A stretch of 64,000 bases of DNA from Hydrogenophaga sp. IBVHS2 (GTDB lineage: Bacteria > Pseudomonadota > Gammaproteobacteria > Burkholderiales > Burkholderiaceae_C): assembly GCF_002127215.1 (NCBI RefSeq), contig NZ_NFUT01000002.1:558001-622000 (forward strand). The letters run 5' to 3'. A model generated the notes under the pieces. That model did no database searches. It saw only the letters and a list, made by a program, of their open reading frames with translations, and was not told where the DNA came from. This document shows positions 52,652 through 62,300 of the stretch, one piece after another; positions within the stretch are counted from its first letter, which is position 1; the number at the start of each line of letters is the position of its first letter. Position numbers and translations under genes: made by a program.

Positions 52652-53320
52652 ATGCGCCTGGTCCCCAGCTCCCTGCACGACGACGTGGCCGACCGGCTGC
52701 GCGGGCTGATCTTCGGCGGCAGCCTGGCGCCCGGCAGCTTCATCGACGAGCCGGCGCTGTGTGAGCAGCTGGGCATCTCCCGCACGCCGCTGCGCGAGGC
52801 GCTGAAGGTGCTCACTGCCGAGGGACTGCTGCGGCACGAACCGCGGCGCGGCTGCTTCGTCAACCAGATCACCGAGCGCGACCTGGACGAGATCTTTCCG
52901 GTGATCGCGCTGCTGGAAGGCCGCTGCGCCTTCGAGGCGGCGCGCAACGCCAGCGACGCCGACCTGGCCGCACTCGATGTGCTGCACCAGCGCCTCAACC
53001 GCCATGCCCAGGCCCGGCGCATCAGCGAGTACTACGAGACCAACCACGCCATCCACGAAGCCATCATCACCCTGGCCGACAACCGCTGGCTGGCCCAGGT
53101 GATCGGCGACCTGCGCAAGATCCTGCGGCTGGCCCGGCTGCAGCAGCTGCATGCCCCCGGTCGCCTGGCCCAGAGCCTGGCCGAGCACATGGCGGTGTAC
53201 GCCGCCCTCCAGGCCCGCGATGCCGAGGGCGCCGAGGCGGCCATGCGCACCCACCTGACGCGTCAGCGCGAGGCGCTGCGCGAGCTGGCCCGCCAACGCA
53301 CTTCAAGGATTTCGGCATGA
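52652..53320 (+). CDS. GntR-family (FCD domain) regulator of the malonate operon
   Basis: A 222-residue regulator with an N-terminal winged HTH (DDVADRLRGLIFGGSLAPGSFIDE, then LCEQLGISRTPLREALKVLTAEGLL) and a C-terminal all-helical FCD domain (LDEIFPVIALLEGRCAFEAA, ETNHAIHEAIITLADNRWL), with His residues for a metal or carboxylate ligand. It heads the malonate operon and overlaps the decarboxylase gene by ATGA, the position taken by MatR/MdcY-type regulators. There is no recognisable Shine-Dalgarno sequence; eight consecutive C (52644-52651) directly precede the ATG. Confidence 0.9.
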   Translation: MRLVPSSLHDDVADRLRGLIFGGSLAPGSFIDEPALCEQLGISRTPLREALKVLTAEGLLRHEPRRGCFVNQITERDLDEIFPVIALLEGRCAFEAARNASDADLAALDVLHQRLNRHAQARRISEYYETNHAIHEAIITLADNRWLAQVIGDLRKILRLARLQQLHAPGRLAQSLAEHMAVYAALQARDAEGAEAAMRTHLTRQREALRELARQRTSRISA

Positions 53321-54648
53321 ACGCTTCGACCTGGATCAGCGAGCGGGTGGGCAAGCTTCGTTCATCGGCGCCTGCATCGGTGCGGCGCAGCACCGCCGAG
53401 CGGCTGAAGGCGCGGCTGCGCCAGGGTGACGAGGCCCTGTCGCCGCGCGCCCTGCGCCAGCGGCTCGACGAGATCCAGGCCATCGTGGACCCCATGGTCA
53501 GCGAGGTCGAGGGCGGTCGTCGGGCCCAGCTGCTGATGGACTGGTACGCCACCGCGCCGGCACCCGAGCGGCGCGATGTCTGGCGGCTGCTGTGCGAGCA
53601 GTTCAAGGCCGACCCCGAGAAGGTCCGCAAGGCCCAGGCCGATCTGGCCGCTGCCGCCGGGACGCCGGACGAGGCCGCGGCCGAGGTGCGGTTCCGCCGC
53701 GCCACCGTCTCGCCCCGGCGCCGGGTGCTGCAGCGCATCAGCGCGCATCCGCAGGGCATCCGGTTCCTGGTGGACATGCGGGCCGAACTGCAGCCCTGCC
53801 TGAAGGGCGAGCCGTCGCTGCAGGCGCTGGATGTGGAGATGGAGTACATGTTCTCCACCTGGTTCGACGTGGGCTTTCTGGAGCTGCGCCGCATCAGCTG
53901 GGACTCGCCGGCCTCGCTGGTGGAAAAGCTGATCCAGTACGAGGCGGTGCACGACATCCGCAGCTGGGCCGACGTGAAGAACCGGCTCGACAGCGACCGC
54001 CGCTGCTACGGCTTCTTCCACCCGCGTCTGCCCGGCGAGCCGCTGATCTTCGTGGAAGTGGCGCTCATGAACCACATCGCCCAGAGCATCACGCCGTTGC
54101 TGGACGAGTCGGCCGCCCCGGACGACCTGACCCGCGCCACCACCGCCATCTTCTATTCCATCAGCAACACCCAGACCGGCCTGCGGGGTGTGAGCTTCGG
54201 TGATTCGCTGATCAAGCACGTGGTGGAAACCCTGCAGGCCGAGTTCCCGCGCCTCAAGGTGTTCGCCACGCTCTCGCCGATTCCCGGGCTGCGGACCTGG
54301 CTGCAGCGCCAGGCACCGGCCGATCTGCTGGCGGCCTGGGAGCGCTGGGACGAACTGGGCGAACACGACACGCCGCGGCGGGCCTTGCTGGGCTGGGCCG
54401 CGCGCTACCTGACCCGCGAACTGGCCGACGGCAAGCCGCTGGACCCGGTGGCCCGCTTCCATCTGGGCAACGGGGCGCGGGTGGAGCGCCTGAACTGGGG
54501 TGCCGACCCCTCGGCCAAAGGGGTCAAGCAGTCGTATGGCCTGATGGTCAACTACCTCTACGACCTCAAGCGCCTGGACCGGCATCGCGCCCAGCTCGCA
54601 GCCGGAAAAATACCGATGGCCGGCGCCGTGGAAGACCTGTACCTTTGA
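53317..54648 (+). CDS. Malonyl-CoA decarboxylase
   Basis: A 443-residue protein of the MCD family, converting malonyl-CoA to acetyl-CoA and CO2. An N-terminal helical domain (about 1-170) precedes the acetyltransferase-like catalytic domain, with the conserved RCYGFFHPRLPGEPLIFVEVAL, SISNTQTGLRGVSFGDSLIKHVV, LSPIPGLRTWL and FHLGNGARVERLNWGAD. The His in FFHPRLPGE is in the conserved catalytic region. It is the counterpart of rhizobial MatA and works with the malonyl-CoA synthetase encoded at 56492 to convert malonate to acetyl-CoA. The start overlaps the GntR stop. Confidence 0.94.
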   Translation: MNASTWISERVGKLRSSAPASVRRSTAERLKARLRQGDEALSPRALRQRLDEIQAIVDPMVSEVEGGRRAQLLMDWYATAPAPERRDVWRLLCEQFKADPEKVRKAQADLAAAAGTPDEAAAEVRFRRATVSPRRRVLQRISAHPQGIRFLVDMRAELQPCLKGEPSLQALDVEMEYMFSTWFDVGFLELRRISWDSPASLVEKLIQYEAVHDIRSWADVKNRLDSDRRCYGFFHPRLPGEPLIFVEVALMNHIAQSITPLLDESAAPDDLTRATTAIFYSISNTQTGLRGVSFGDSLIKHVVETLQAEFPRLKVFATLSPIPGLRTWLQRQAPADLLAAWERWDELGEHDTPRRALLGWAARYLTRELADGKPLDPVARFHLGNGARVERLNWGADPSAKGVKQSYGLMVNYLYDLKRLDRHRAQLAAGKIPMAGAVEDLYL

Positions 54649-54688
54649 CCGCTTTCACCCACAACCACAACGACCCGGAGACAACACC

Positions 54689-55672
54689 ATGAGCCCATTG
54701 CTGCAACGCCGCCACCTGCTGGGTGCCACCCTGGCCGGCACCGCCCTTCACCATGCGGGCGCCTTCGCCCAGACCGGCTGGCCCGCCAAGCCGGTCACCA
54801 TGATCGTGCCGTTCCCGGCCGGCGGCGGCACCGACGCCTTCGCGCGGCCGCTGTCCGCGGCCTTCACCCGGCTCTCCGGCAAGTCGCTGGTGATCGACAA
54901 CCGGGGCGGCGCCGGCGGCACGCTGGGGGCCAGCATCGCGGCCAAGGCCCAGCCCGACGGCTACACCCTGTTCATGGGCGCGGTGCACCACTCCATCGCC
55001 CCGGCCATGTACCCCAAGCTCGATTACGACATCGAGAAGGACCTGATCCCCCTGATCCTGGTGGCCAGCGTGCCGCAGGTGCTGGTGGTCAGCCCCAAGC
55101 GCATCCCGGGCAACTTCCAGGACTTCCTCAAGCAGGTCAAGTCCAGTCCCGGCAAGCTCAACTACGGCTCGGCCGGCGGCGGCACCTCGCACCACCTGGC
55201 CGGCGAGCTGTTCAAGCAGCAGACCAAGACCTTCATCACCCACATCCCCTACCGGGGCGCGGGCCCGGCCCTCAACGACCTGATCGCCGGCAACGTGGAC
55301 ATGATGTTCGACGGCCTGGGATCGTCGGCCGCGCACATCAAGGGCGGCCGCATCAAGGCGCTCATGGTGGCCGGCGCCAGGCGCAATCCGGCCTTCCCCG
55401 ACGTGCCCTGCGCCGCCGAACTGGGCCTGCCGGACTACAACGTCACCACCTGGTACGGCGTGTGGGCCCCCAAGGGCACCCCGGCCGATGCCCAGAAGGC
55501 CGCCATCGACGAGATCCGCAAGGCGGTCAACACCGACGAGGCCAAGGCCGTGTGGGCCAACCAGGGCGCCGAGTTCCCGGACCTCAGCGGCAATGCCTTC
55601 GACAGCTTCGTCAAGGGCGAGATCCGCAAGTGGGCTGCCGTGGTCAAGGCCTCGGGCGCCAAGCTGGACTGA
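54689..55672 (+). CDS. Bug/TctC-family substrate-binding protein of the malonate operon
   Basis: A 327-residue periplasmic binding protein. The N-terminus LLQRRHLLGATLAGTALHHAGAFAQ has a twin-arginine-like pair, though a Sec signal is also possible. Bug hallmarks are WPAKPVTMIVPFPAGGGTDAFARP, VIDNRGGAGGTLGASIAAKAQPDGYTL and HIPYRGAGPALNDLIAGNVDMMFD. In this operon it takes the place usually occupied by a malonate permease such as MatC, so malonate is the likely ligand. No TctA/TctB membrane genes are adjacent, so it must borrow them from elsewhere or act as a sensor. Confidence 0.92.
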   Translation: MSPLLQRRHLLGATLAGTALHHAGAFAQTGWPAKPVTMIVPFPAGGGTDAFARPLSAAFTRLSGKSLVIDNRGGAGGTLGASIAAKAQPDGYTLFMGAVHHSIAPAMYPKLDYDIEKDLIPLILVASVPQVLVVSPKRIPGNFQDFLKQVKSSPGKLNYGSAGGGTSHHLAGELFKQQTKTFITHIPYRGAGPALNDLIAGNVDMMFDGLGSSAAHIKGGRIKALMVAGARRNPAFPDVPCAAELGLPDYNVTTWYGVWAPKGTPADAQKAAIDEIRKAVNTDEAKAVWANQGAEFPDLSGNAFDSFVKGEIRKWAAVVKASGAKLD

Positions 55673-56466
55673 TGCGCGGCGTGGGCCACATCCGCTTCGG
55701 TATCGAAGGGGCGCTGGCCCGCGTGACGCTGTGCCATCCCGGTCGGCTCAATGCCATGTCGCGCGCCATGTGGCGCGAGCTGGCCGACGTTTTCCGGCGG
55801 CTGCAGGCCGGCCCGGGCGAACTGGCCGGCGTGCGCGCCGTGCTGGTGAGCGGGGAGGGCGGCCACTTCTGTGCCGGGGGCGACATCGCCGAATACCCGG
55901 ATTTCCGGTTCCGCCCGGAGGGGCTGCGCGACTTCCACGAGAACGACGTCTGGGGCGGCCTGTCCGCCATGCTGGACTGCGACCTGCCGGTGGTGGCCGC
56001 CATCGAGGGCAACTGCATGGGCGCCGGCATGGAGATCGCCAGCTGCTGCGACATCCGTGTGGCCGGCCAAGGTGCCCGCTTCGGCGCGCCGATTGCGCGG
56101 CTGGGCTTCCCCATGGCCCCGCGCGAGGCCCAGCTGGTGGCCCGCGAGGCCGGTCTGGCCACGGCACGCGAAATGCTGCTGCAGGCCGCCGTGCTGGATG
56201 CAAACACCCTGCTGCAGCGCGGCTTCCTGCAGGCGGTGGTCGATGACGCCGACGTGCAGGCCGATGCGCTGGAGCGCGCCACCCGCATGGCCGGCCTGGC
56301 CCCGCAGGCGGCGCGGCTTAACAAGCAGACCCTGCGTGCCCTGTGCCCGCCCGAACCCGATGCCGCCCTGCTGGCCGGCGCCTACGACTACGCCGACAGC
56401 GCCGAGCACCGCGAAGGCATCACGGCATTCCTGCACAAGCGCGCCCCGGTGTTCGGGGGCGCCTGA
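55672..56466 (+). CDS. Enoyl-CoA hydratase/isomerase (crotonase) family protein
   Basis: A 264-residue crotonase-fold protein with HPGRLNAMSRAMWRELADVF near the N-terminus, the oxyanion-hole segment FCAGGDIAEYPDF, and IEGNCMGAGMEIASCCDIRVAG as the second active-site segment. The usual catalytic Glu positions around residues 120-145 read GMEIASCCD and APIARLGFP, so hydratase activity is not assured. Crotonase-fold decarboxylases of malonyl-CoA analogues exist, so an auxiliary decarboxylase or hydrolase is possible. Its ATG overlaps the stop of the Bug gene (TGATG). Confidence 0.85.
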   Translation: MRGVGHIRFGIEGALARVTLCHPGRLNAMSRAMWRELADVFRRLQAGPGELAGVRAVLVSGEGGHFCAGGDIAEYPDFRFRPEGLRDFHENDVWGGLSAMLDCDLPVVAAIEGNCMGAGMEIASCCDIRVAGQGARFGAPIARLGFPMAPREAQLVAREAGLATAREMLLQAAVLDANTLLQRGFLQAVVDDADVQADALERATRMAGLAPQAARLNKQTLRALCPPEPDAALLAGAYDYADSAEHREGITAFLHKRAPVFGGA

Positions 56467-56491
56467 TATTTCCTGTACCACCCCGCCTGCC

Positions 56492-58045
56492 ATGAGCAAC
56501 CACAACCTGTATGTCGCCCTGCGCGACGCCTTCCCCGCCGACCTGGACGCCACCGCCGTGGAGACCGTGGGCGGTGCCCAGTCCGGCCTGCGTTATTCAT
56601 GGCGCGATCTGGACCGCGCCACTGCCATGGTGGCCAACCTGATCGACTCGCTGAAGCTGCCGCCGCGCTCGCGCATCGCGGTGCAGGTGGAGAAGTCGGT
56701 CGAGGCCCTCATCCTGTACCTGGCCACGCTGCGCGCCGGTCATGTGTTCCTGCCGCTCAACACCGCCTACCAGGCCGGCGAGATCGAGTACTTCGTGGGC
56801 AACGCAGAGCCGGCCATGGTGGTGTGCAGTCCGGCCAATTTCGGCTGGGTCTCCAAGATCGCCTTCCAGGCCGGCACCCGCCATGTGTTCACCCTGGGCG
56901 ACGACCGCACCGGCAGCCTGCTGGACCGCGCCGCCCACCACAGCGACGTGCACACCCCGGCCACCTGCGCGGCCGACGAGCTGGGCGTGATCATCTACAC
57001 CAGCGGCACCACCGGCCGCAGCAAGGGGGCCATGCTCTCGCACGGCAACATGCTGAGCAACGCCCGCGTGCTGCGCGACTACTGGGGCTGGAAGGCCGAC
57101 GACGTGCTGATCCATGCGTTGCCCATCTTCCATGTGCACGGTCTGTTCGTGGCCATCCATGGCGCACTCATCAACGGCAGCCCGATGCTGTGGCTCAACA
57201 AGTTCGAGCCCCGGGCGGTGCTGGAGCTCATGGGGCGTGCCACCGTGTTCATGGGCGTGCCCACGCTCTACACCCGCCTGCTGGCCGAGCCGGGCCTCAC
57301 CCGCGAGGCGGCTGCCGGCATGCGGCTGTTCGTGTCGGGCTCGGCACCGCTGCTGATCGAGACCTTCCAGGCCTGGCGGGAGCGCACCGGCCACACCATC
57401 CTGGAACGCTACGGCATGAGCGAGACCATCATGCTGACCTCCAACCCCTACCGCGAGGACCCGCGCCATCCCGGCCAGACCGAGCGCCGGGGCGGCACCG
57501 TGGGATTCCCGCTGCCCGGCGTGCAGCTGCGCGTGGTGGACGACGCCGGCCGCCCGGTGGAGACCGGCGAGATCGGTGGCATCCAGGTGCGCGGCCCCAA
57601 CGTGTTCAGCGGCTACTGGCGCATGCCCGAGAAGACGGCCGAGGAGTTCACCAGCGACGGCTTCTTCAAGACCGGCGACGTGGGCAAGGTCGACGAGCGT
57701 GGTTATGTGACCATCGTCGGCCGCAGCAAGGACCTCATCATCTCCGGCGGCTACAACGTCTATCCGGCCGAGGTCGAGAGCGAGCTCAACCAGATGCCCG
57801 GCGTGGCCGAGAGCGCGGTGGTGGGCGTGCCGCACCCGGACTTCGGCGAGGTGGGGGTGGCGGTGGTGATCGCCCGGCCCGGCACCGAGCCCGATCCGCA
57901 GGCGCTGATCAACGCGCTCAAGGCGCGGCTGGCCAACTACAAGATCCCCAAGCGGTGCTTCGTGGTGCCCGAACTGCCGCGCAACACCATGGGCAAGGTG
58001 CAGAAGAACCTGCTGCGCGACCAGCACAAGGGCCTGTTCAGCTGA
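56492..58045 (+). CDS. matB: Malonyl-CoA synthetase (AMP-forming)
   Basis: A 517-residue acyl-CoA ligase of the ANL superfamily. The P-loop is VIIYTSGTTGRSKGAMLSHGNML. The malonate-specific context LPIFHVHGLFVAIHGAL and LFVSGSAPLLIETFQAW, followed by ERYGMSETIMLTSNP, matches MatB enzymes. The hinge GYVTIVGRSKDLIISGGYNVYPAEVE and the catalytic Lys region LPRNTMGKVQKNLLR are present. It makes malonyl-CoA from malonate, CoA and ATP for the decarboxylase encoded at 53317. It is the last gene of the operon and converges on a MATE gene. Confidence 0.93.
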   Translation: MSNHNLYVALRDAFPADLDATAVETVGGAQSGLRYSWRDLDRATAMVANLIDSLKLPPRSRIAVQVEKSVEALILYLATLRAGHVFLPLNTAYQAGEIEYFVGNAEPAMVVCSPANFGWVSKIAFQAGTRHVFTLGDDRTGSLLDRAAHHSDVHTPATCAADELGVIIYTSGTTGRSKGAMLSHGNMLSNARVLRDYWGWKADDVLIHALPIFHVHGLFVAIHGALINGSPMLWLNKFEPRAVLELMGRATVFMGVPTLYTRLLAEPGLTREAAAGMRLFVSGSAPLLIETFQAWRERTGHTILERYGMSETIMLTSNPYREDPRHPGQTERRGGTVGFPLPGVQLRVVDDAGRPVETGEIGGIQVRGPNVFSGYWRMPEKTAEEFTSDGFFKTGDVGKVDERGYVTIVGRSKDLIISGGYNVYPAEVESELNQMPGVAESAVVGVPHPDFGEVGVAVVIARPGTEPDPQALINALKARLANYKIPKRCFVVPELPRNTMGKVQKNLLRDQHKGLFS

Positions 58046-58051
58046 GGGGGC

Positions 58052-59413
58052 TCAACCGGCCTGGGCCTCCATCCGCCGGATCACCCGGCGGCACAGCCAC
58101 ATGCCGGCCACCCCGAAGCCCACCACGCCCAGGCCATAGCCGGCCAGCACGCCCAGGGCGCCAAACCACTGCCCGCCCAGGGCAATGAAGGGGGCCACGC
58201 CCAGCGTGGCTCGGCCCCAGTTCAGCGCGGTGGAATAGAAGGCGAAGCCCAGGTTGTTGAAGGCCGCGTTGGCCACGAACAGCGCGCCGTTGAACAGGTA
58301 GCTGCCGGCCACGAACAGGCAGAAGAACTCGATGAGTTCGGCCGCCTCCCCGGTGGCCCCGAACGCCTGTGCGATCCAGCCTCGGGTCAGCGCCAGCAGC
58401 AGCCACACCGCCAGCACATACACCGCCACCAGCTTCAGGCTGTCGTCCAGCGTGCTGCGCAGGCGGTCGTGCCGCTGCGCGCCCAGGTTCTGTCCCATGA
58501 TCGGCCCCACCGCGCCGGACAAAGCGAACAGCGCCACGAAGGCCAGCGGAATGATCCGCACGATGACGGCCCAGGCTGCCACCGCCGCGTCGCCGAACGG
58601 TGCCATCACCCCGGTCACCATGGCGTTGCCCACCGGCGTGGCCAGTTGCGTGAGCACCGCCGGCAGACCGATGGCCATGTAGGGCTTCCAGTGCTGCTGC
58701 AGGCTGGAGCGCGTCGGCCACGCCCAGAGCCGGTGCCGTCGCACCAGCGCGTGCAGGCCGAAGGCCACCATCGCGGCGCGGGCGATCACGGTCACCCCGG
58801 CTGCGCCGTCCAGGCCCCAGCCCAGGGTCAGGATGGCCAGCGGGTCCAGGCAGGCCACCACGGCGGCGCCGCACAGCGTCACGCCCATGGCACGCCGGGC
58901 ATCGCCCACGGCGCGCAGCAGGGCGCCCAGGCCCATGGCCAGGCCCAGCAGCGGGGCCGAGGGCAGCACGATCCACAGGAAGCGCGCCGCCGCCTGCGCC
59001 GCTTCGCCCCGGGCACCCAGGGCCTGCAGCATCCAGGGCACGGCAGGGGCCATCAGCAGGGCGCAGGCCGCCATGGACAGTCCCATGTAGGCCAGCGAGG
59101 CGCCGGCCATCTGCCGGGCCTGCGGCATCTGCCCGGCCCCCAGGGCGCGGGAGGTCAGGGCGGTGGCGGCAATCGCCAGCCCGATGGACAACGAGGTCAG
59201 GAAGAACAGCAGCGTGGCGGCATAGCCTGCGGCCGCCGTGAGTTCGGGCTGACCCAGCCGGGCGATGTAGAACAGGTTGAGCACGTCCACCGCGAACAGC
59301 GCCATCAGCCCGACCGAGCCGGCGGCGGTCATGGAGGTGACGTGGCCCAGGGTGGAGCCGGTCAGGAAACGACCGGCGTTGGGGGGGGTGGGGCGTGCGG
59401 TGGGAGCAGACAT
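58052..59413 (-). CDS. MATE-family efflux transporter
   Basis: A 453-residue inner-membrane transporter of the multidrug and toxic compound extrusion family, with about 12 helices in two related halves. Typical motifs include FLTSLSIGLAIAATALTSRALGAG in the first half and SGAVGPIMGQNLGAQRHDRLR in the second. It exports cationic compounds in exchange for Na+ or H+. Near the 5' end, codons 9-11 contain a run of eight C on the coding strand (59381-59388). The next gene on the strand, a universal stress protein, lies 25 bp upstream. Confidence 0.92.
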   Translation of the reverse strand: MSAPTARPTPPNAGRFLTGSTLGHVTSMTAAGSVGLMALFAVDVLNLFYIARLGQPELTAAAGYAATLLFFLTSLSIGLAIAATALTSRALGAGQMPQARQMAGASLAYMGLSMAACALLMAPAVPWMLQALGARGEAAQAAARFLWIVLPSAPLLGLAMGLGALLRAVGDARRAMGVTLCGAAVVACLDPLAILTLGWGLDGAAGVTVIARAAMVAFGLHALVRRHRLWAWPTRSSLQQHWKPYMAIGLPAVLTQLATPVGNAMVTGVMAPFGDAAVAAWAVIVRIIPLAFVALFALSGAVGPIMGQNLGAQRHDRLRSTLDDSLKLVAVYVLAVWLLLALTRGWIAQAFGATGEAAELIEFFCLFVAGSYLFNGALFVANAAFNNLGFAFYSTALNWGRATLGVAPFIALGGQWFGALGVLAGYGLGVVGFGVAGMWLCRRVIRRMEAQAG

Positions 59414-59438
59414 GCGGGGCGCATTCTGCGCCTGCCGC

Positions 59439-59882
59439 TCAGCGCAGCACCAGCACCGGGATATTGGCGTGGGTCAGCACCTGCTGTGTCTCGCTGCCCA
59501 GCAGCAGCCGCTTGATGCCGCGCCGGCCGTGCGAGGCCATGACGATCAGGTCGCATTTCTGGCGCTTGGCGGTGGCAATGATGGCGTCGGACACCAGATC
59601 CGACTTCGCGGTCACCGGCTTGACCTTGATGCCGCGCAGCTGGCCGGCCGAGCGCACCGCCTCCACCGCCGTCAGGGCCTCGGTCTGCCACTGCTTCTCG
59701 ATGCGCGCGACCTCGGCGGCCGCCAGGGCCACGCCGCCCTCGAAGTAGGACTGCGGGTAACGCGGCACCACCTTGAGCGCCACCACATCGGCGCCGGTGA
59801 TGTCGGCCAGGTCGAGGGCGTGCTGGACCGCCTTCTGCGAGAGCTTGGAGCCGTCGGTGGCCACCAGGATGCGTCGGTACAT
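59439..59882 (-). CDS. Universal stress protein (UspA family)
   Basis: A 147-residue single-domain Usp. It begins RILVATDGSKLSQKAVQHALDLA and ends with the ATP-binding signature ASHGRRGIKRLLLGSETQQVLTHANIPVLVL (G-2x-G-9x-G-S), so it is probably an ATP-binding type. Such proteins support survival under stress and low oxygen. A perfect TTGAC-N4-GTCAA box lies 57 bp upstream; its centre is exactly 41.5 bp from the start site predicted by a TAACCT -10 element, which argues for FNR/ANR activation of this gene. Confidence 0.94.
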   Translation of the reverse strand: MYRRILVATDGSKLSQKAVQHALDLADITGADVVALKVVPRYPQSYFEGGVALAAAEVARIEKQWQTEALTAVEAVRSAGQLRGIKVKPVTAKSDLVSDAIIATAKRQKCDLIVMASHGRRGIKRLLLGSETQQVLTHANIPVLVLR

Positions 59883-59939
59883 GGTTTCTCCTCCGGTGTG
59901 GGTGATGGATGCAGGTTAGCGCCGCAAACCGGCGGCGCC

Positions 59940-59953
59940 TTGACATGGGTCAA
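59940..59953. promoter_or_regulatory. FNR/ANR-type box between universal stress protein gene and ccoI
   Basis: TTGACATGGGTCAA is a perfect TTGAC-N4-GTCAA inverted repeat. On the minus strand a TAACCT -10 (59917-59912) would set +1 at 59905, placing the box centre at -41.5 for the stress-protein gene. For ccoI the box ends only 35 bp before the ATG. Confidence 0.82.
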
Positions 59954-59988
59954 CACCGCCGCAGATGGGCCGCCGTAAGCTGCGCTCC

Positions 59989-62283
59989 ATGACTTCGACC
60001 CCATGGTCGCCCGGGCATCGGGGGCCCCTGACCGTCACCGACGACTTCCTGGTGCTCGACGATCCCGCCGAGCAGCAGGACTTCACCCGGCCCGCCGCGC
60101 CGGGCGAGACCAGCCGCGAATCGGTCCTGATGGTGCAGGGCATGTACTGCGCGGCCTGCGCCGATGCGGTGGAGTCGGCCCTGGCGCCGCTGCCCGGTGT
60201 GCAGGAGGCCCGGGTGCACGCGGCCACGCGCCGCCTCGTGCTGCGCTGGGACCCGCAGGCCACGCGCCTGTCCCGCCTGGCCCGCGCGGTGGGGGAGGCC
60301 GGCTACCGCCTGCTGCCCATGGCCCAGGCCCTGTCGGTCGATGCGCGTCTGAAGGAAACCCGTCAGGCCCTGTGGCGCCTGTTCGTGGCCGGCTTCTGCA
60401 TGATGCAGGTCATGATGTACGCATGGCCGGCGTATGTCGCACAGCCGGGCGAAATCCCGGCCGACATCGAGCAGCTGCTGCGCTGGGCCAGCTGGGTGCT
60501 GAGCCTGCCGGTGGTGTTCTTCGCCAGCGGCCCGTTCTTCCGCAGCGCCTGGACCGATCTGAAGCGCGGCCGCGTGGGCATGGACACGCCGGTGTCCATC
60601 GGCATCCTCGTGACCTTCCTGGCCAGCAGTGCGGCCACCTTCGACCCGGCAGGCCCGTGGGGACACGAGGTGTGGTTCGACTCGCTCACCATGTTCGTGT
60701 TCTTCCTGCTGGGCGGGCGTTACCTGGAATTCAAGGCCCGCGACCGCACCGCCGGCGCGCTGGACGCGCTCATGAACCGCCTGCCCGAGACCTGCGAGCG
60801 CGAACGCGCCGACGGCACGCCGGAGCGGGTGTCGGTGCGCCGGCTGGCCGTGGGCGATGTGGTGCTGCTGCCGGCCGGACAGGCCTTTCCGGGCGACGGT
60901 GTGCTGCTGAGCGAGAGTGCCACGGTGGACGAGGCGCTGCTGACCGGCGAGTCACGCCCGGTGGAGCACCGGGCCGGCGATGCGGTGGTGGCCGGCAGCT
61001 TCAACCTGGGAGGTCCGGTGCGGGTGCGCCTGACCGCGCTCGGGCAGGACACGCGCTTTGGCCAGATCGTGCGGCTGATGGAGCAGGCCTCCACCGACAA
61101 GCCCCGGCTGGCCTTGCTGGCCGATCGTATTGCGGCACCCTTCCTGGTGCTGGTGCTGCTGGCCGCCGCCACCGCCGGTGTGGCCTGGTGGCAGGTGGAG
61201 CCCTCGCGGGCGCTGTCGGTGGCGGTGGCGGTGCTCATCGTCACCTGCCCCTGCGCCCTGTCGCTGGCCACCCCGGCGGCCATGCTGGCCGCCGCAGGCC
61301 GGCTGGCCCGGGGCGGCGTGCTGGTGCGCCGGCTGCAGGCGTTCGAGGCCCTGGCCGGCATCGACACCATGGTGTTCGACAAGACCGGCACCCTCACGCT
61401 CGACCGGCTGGGGCTGCAGGCCCTGGTGGTGCGGCCCGGTGCCGATCGGGCCGAGGTGCTGAACCTGGCGGCGGCGCTGGCGCAGGGCTCGCTGCACCCG
61501 TCCTCCCGCGCAGCGGTGGCCGCCCGCGAGGCCGATGCGTCGGCCATGGCGCTGCCGCTGCCGGGACTCATCGACCGCCGCGAAATCGCCGGGCAGGGCA
61601 TGCAGGCTCGCCTGGAGGACGGCAGCACCGCACGGCTGGGCTCGGCCGCCTTTGTCCTGGCGGGCATCGGCGCGCCCGACGACGGCCAGCCGCCGCAGGC
61701 TCCGCGCGTCTGGCTGGCCGACGGGCATGGCTGGCTGGCCACGCTGGTCCTGTGCGAGGTGCTGCGCGACGATGCCCAGGCCGCCGTGCAGGCGCTGCAG
61801 GCCCTGGGCGTGCGCTGCTGGCTGCTGTCGGGCGACCGCCACGCCGCCGCCCGCCAGGTGGCCGCCCACCTGGGCATGGACCGGGTGGTGGCCCAGGCTT
61901 CGCCGGAGCGCAAGCTGGATGAAGTGCAGGGCTGGCAGCGCGCCGGCCACCGCATCGCCATGGTGGGGGACGGGCTGAACGACGGGCCGGTGCTGGCACG
62001 TGCCGACACCTCGTTTGCCCTCGGCCATGCGGCCCCCCTGGCCCAGGCGCAGTCCGATTACGTGATCCAGAGCGGCGCTCTGATGGACGTGGTGCACACC
62101 CTGGTGCTGGCCCGCGCCACACTGCGCACCGTGCGGCAGAACCTGCTGTGGGCCGCCCTCTACAACGCGGTGTGCGTGCCGCTGGCGCTGGTGGGCTGGA
62201 TGCCGCCGTGGCTGGCCGGCGTGGGCATGGCGGCGAGTTCGCTGCTCGTCATCGGCAATGCGCTGCGGCTGTCACGGCCCTGA
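59989..62283 (+). CDS. ccoI: cbb3 oxidase-associated copper-translocating P-type ATPase
   Basis: A 764-residue heavy-metal P1B-type ATPase. An N-terminal HMA domain ([14 protein letters not shown]) has a CxxC copper site, followed by about eight membrane helices. The membrane CPC motif is [16 protein letters not shown], the actuator loop is [12 protein letters not shown], the phosphorylation site is [12 protein letters not shown], and the hinge is [15 protein letters not shown]. The immediate ccoS and ccoN neighbours identify it as CcoI/FixI, which supplies copper to the cbb3 oxidase, rather than a detoxifying CopA. The ATG at 59989 gives the family-typical N-terminus. Confidence 0.94.
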   Translation: MTSTPWSPGHRGPLTVTDDFLVLDDPAEQQDFTRPAAPGETSRESVLMVQGMYCAACADAVESALAPLPGVQEARVHAATRRLVLRWDPQATRLSRLARAVGEAGYRLLPMAQALSVDARLKETRQALWRLFVAGFCMMQVMMYAWPAYVAQPGEIPADIEQLLRWASWVLSLPVVFFASGPFFRSAWTDLKRGRVGMDTPVSIGILVTFLASSAATFDPAGPWGHEVWFDSLTMFVFFLLGGRYLEFKARDRTAGALDALMNRLPETCERERADGTPERVSVRRLAVGDVVLLPAGQAFPGDGVLLSESATVDEALLTGESRPVEHRAGDAVVAGSFNLGGPVRVRLTALGQDTRFGQIVRLMEQASTDKPRLALLADRIAAPFLVLVLLAAATAGVAWWQVEPSRALSVAVAVLIVTCPCALSLATPAAMLAAAGRLARGGVLVRRLQAFEALAGIDTMVFDKTGTLTLDRLGLQALVVRPGADRAEVLNLAAALAQGSLHPSSRAAVAAREADASAMALPLPGLIDRREIAGQGMQARLEDGSTARLGSAAFVLAGIGAPDDGQPPQAPRVWLADGHGWLATLVLCEVLRDDAQAAVQALQALGVRCWLLSGDRHAAARQVAAHLGMDRVVAQASPERKLDEVQGWQRAGHRIAMVGDGLNDGPVLARADTSFALGHAAPLAQAQSDYVIQSGALMDVVHTLVLARATLRTVRQNLLWAALYNAVCVPLALVGWMPPWLAGVGMAASSLLVIGNALRLSRP

Positions 62284-62300
62284 CCTTCAACGGAGTTCCC

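Noticed and set aside
59989..62283. Copper-detoxifying CopA
   Set aside because: The immediate ccoS and ccoN neighbours and the nearby FNR/ANR boxes favour the CcoI role in oxidase assembly.
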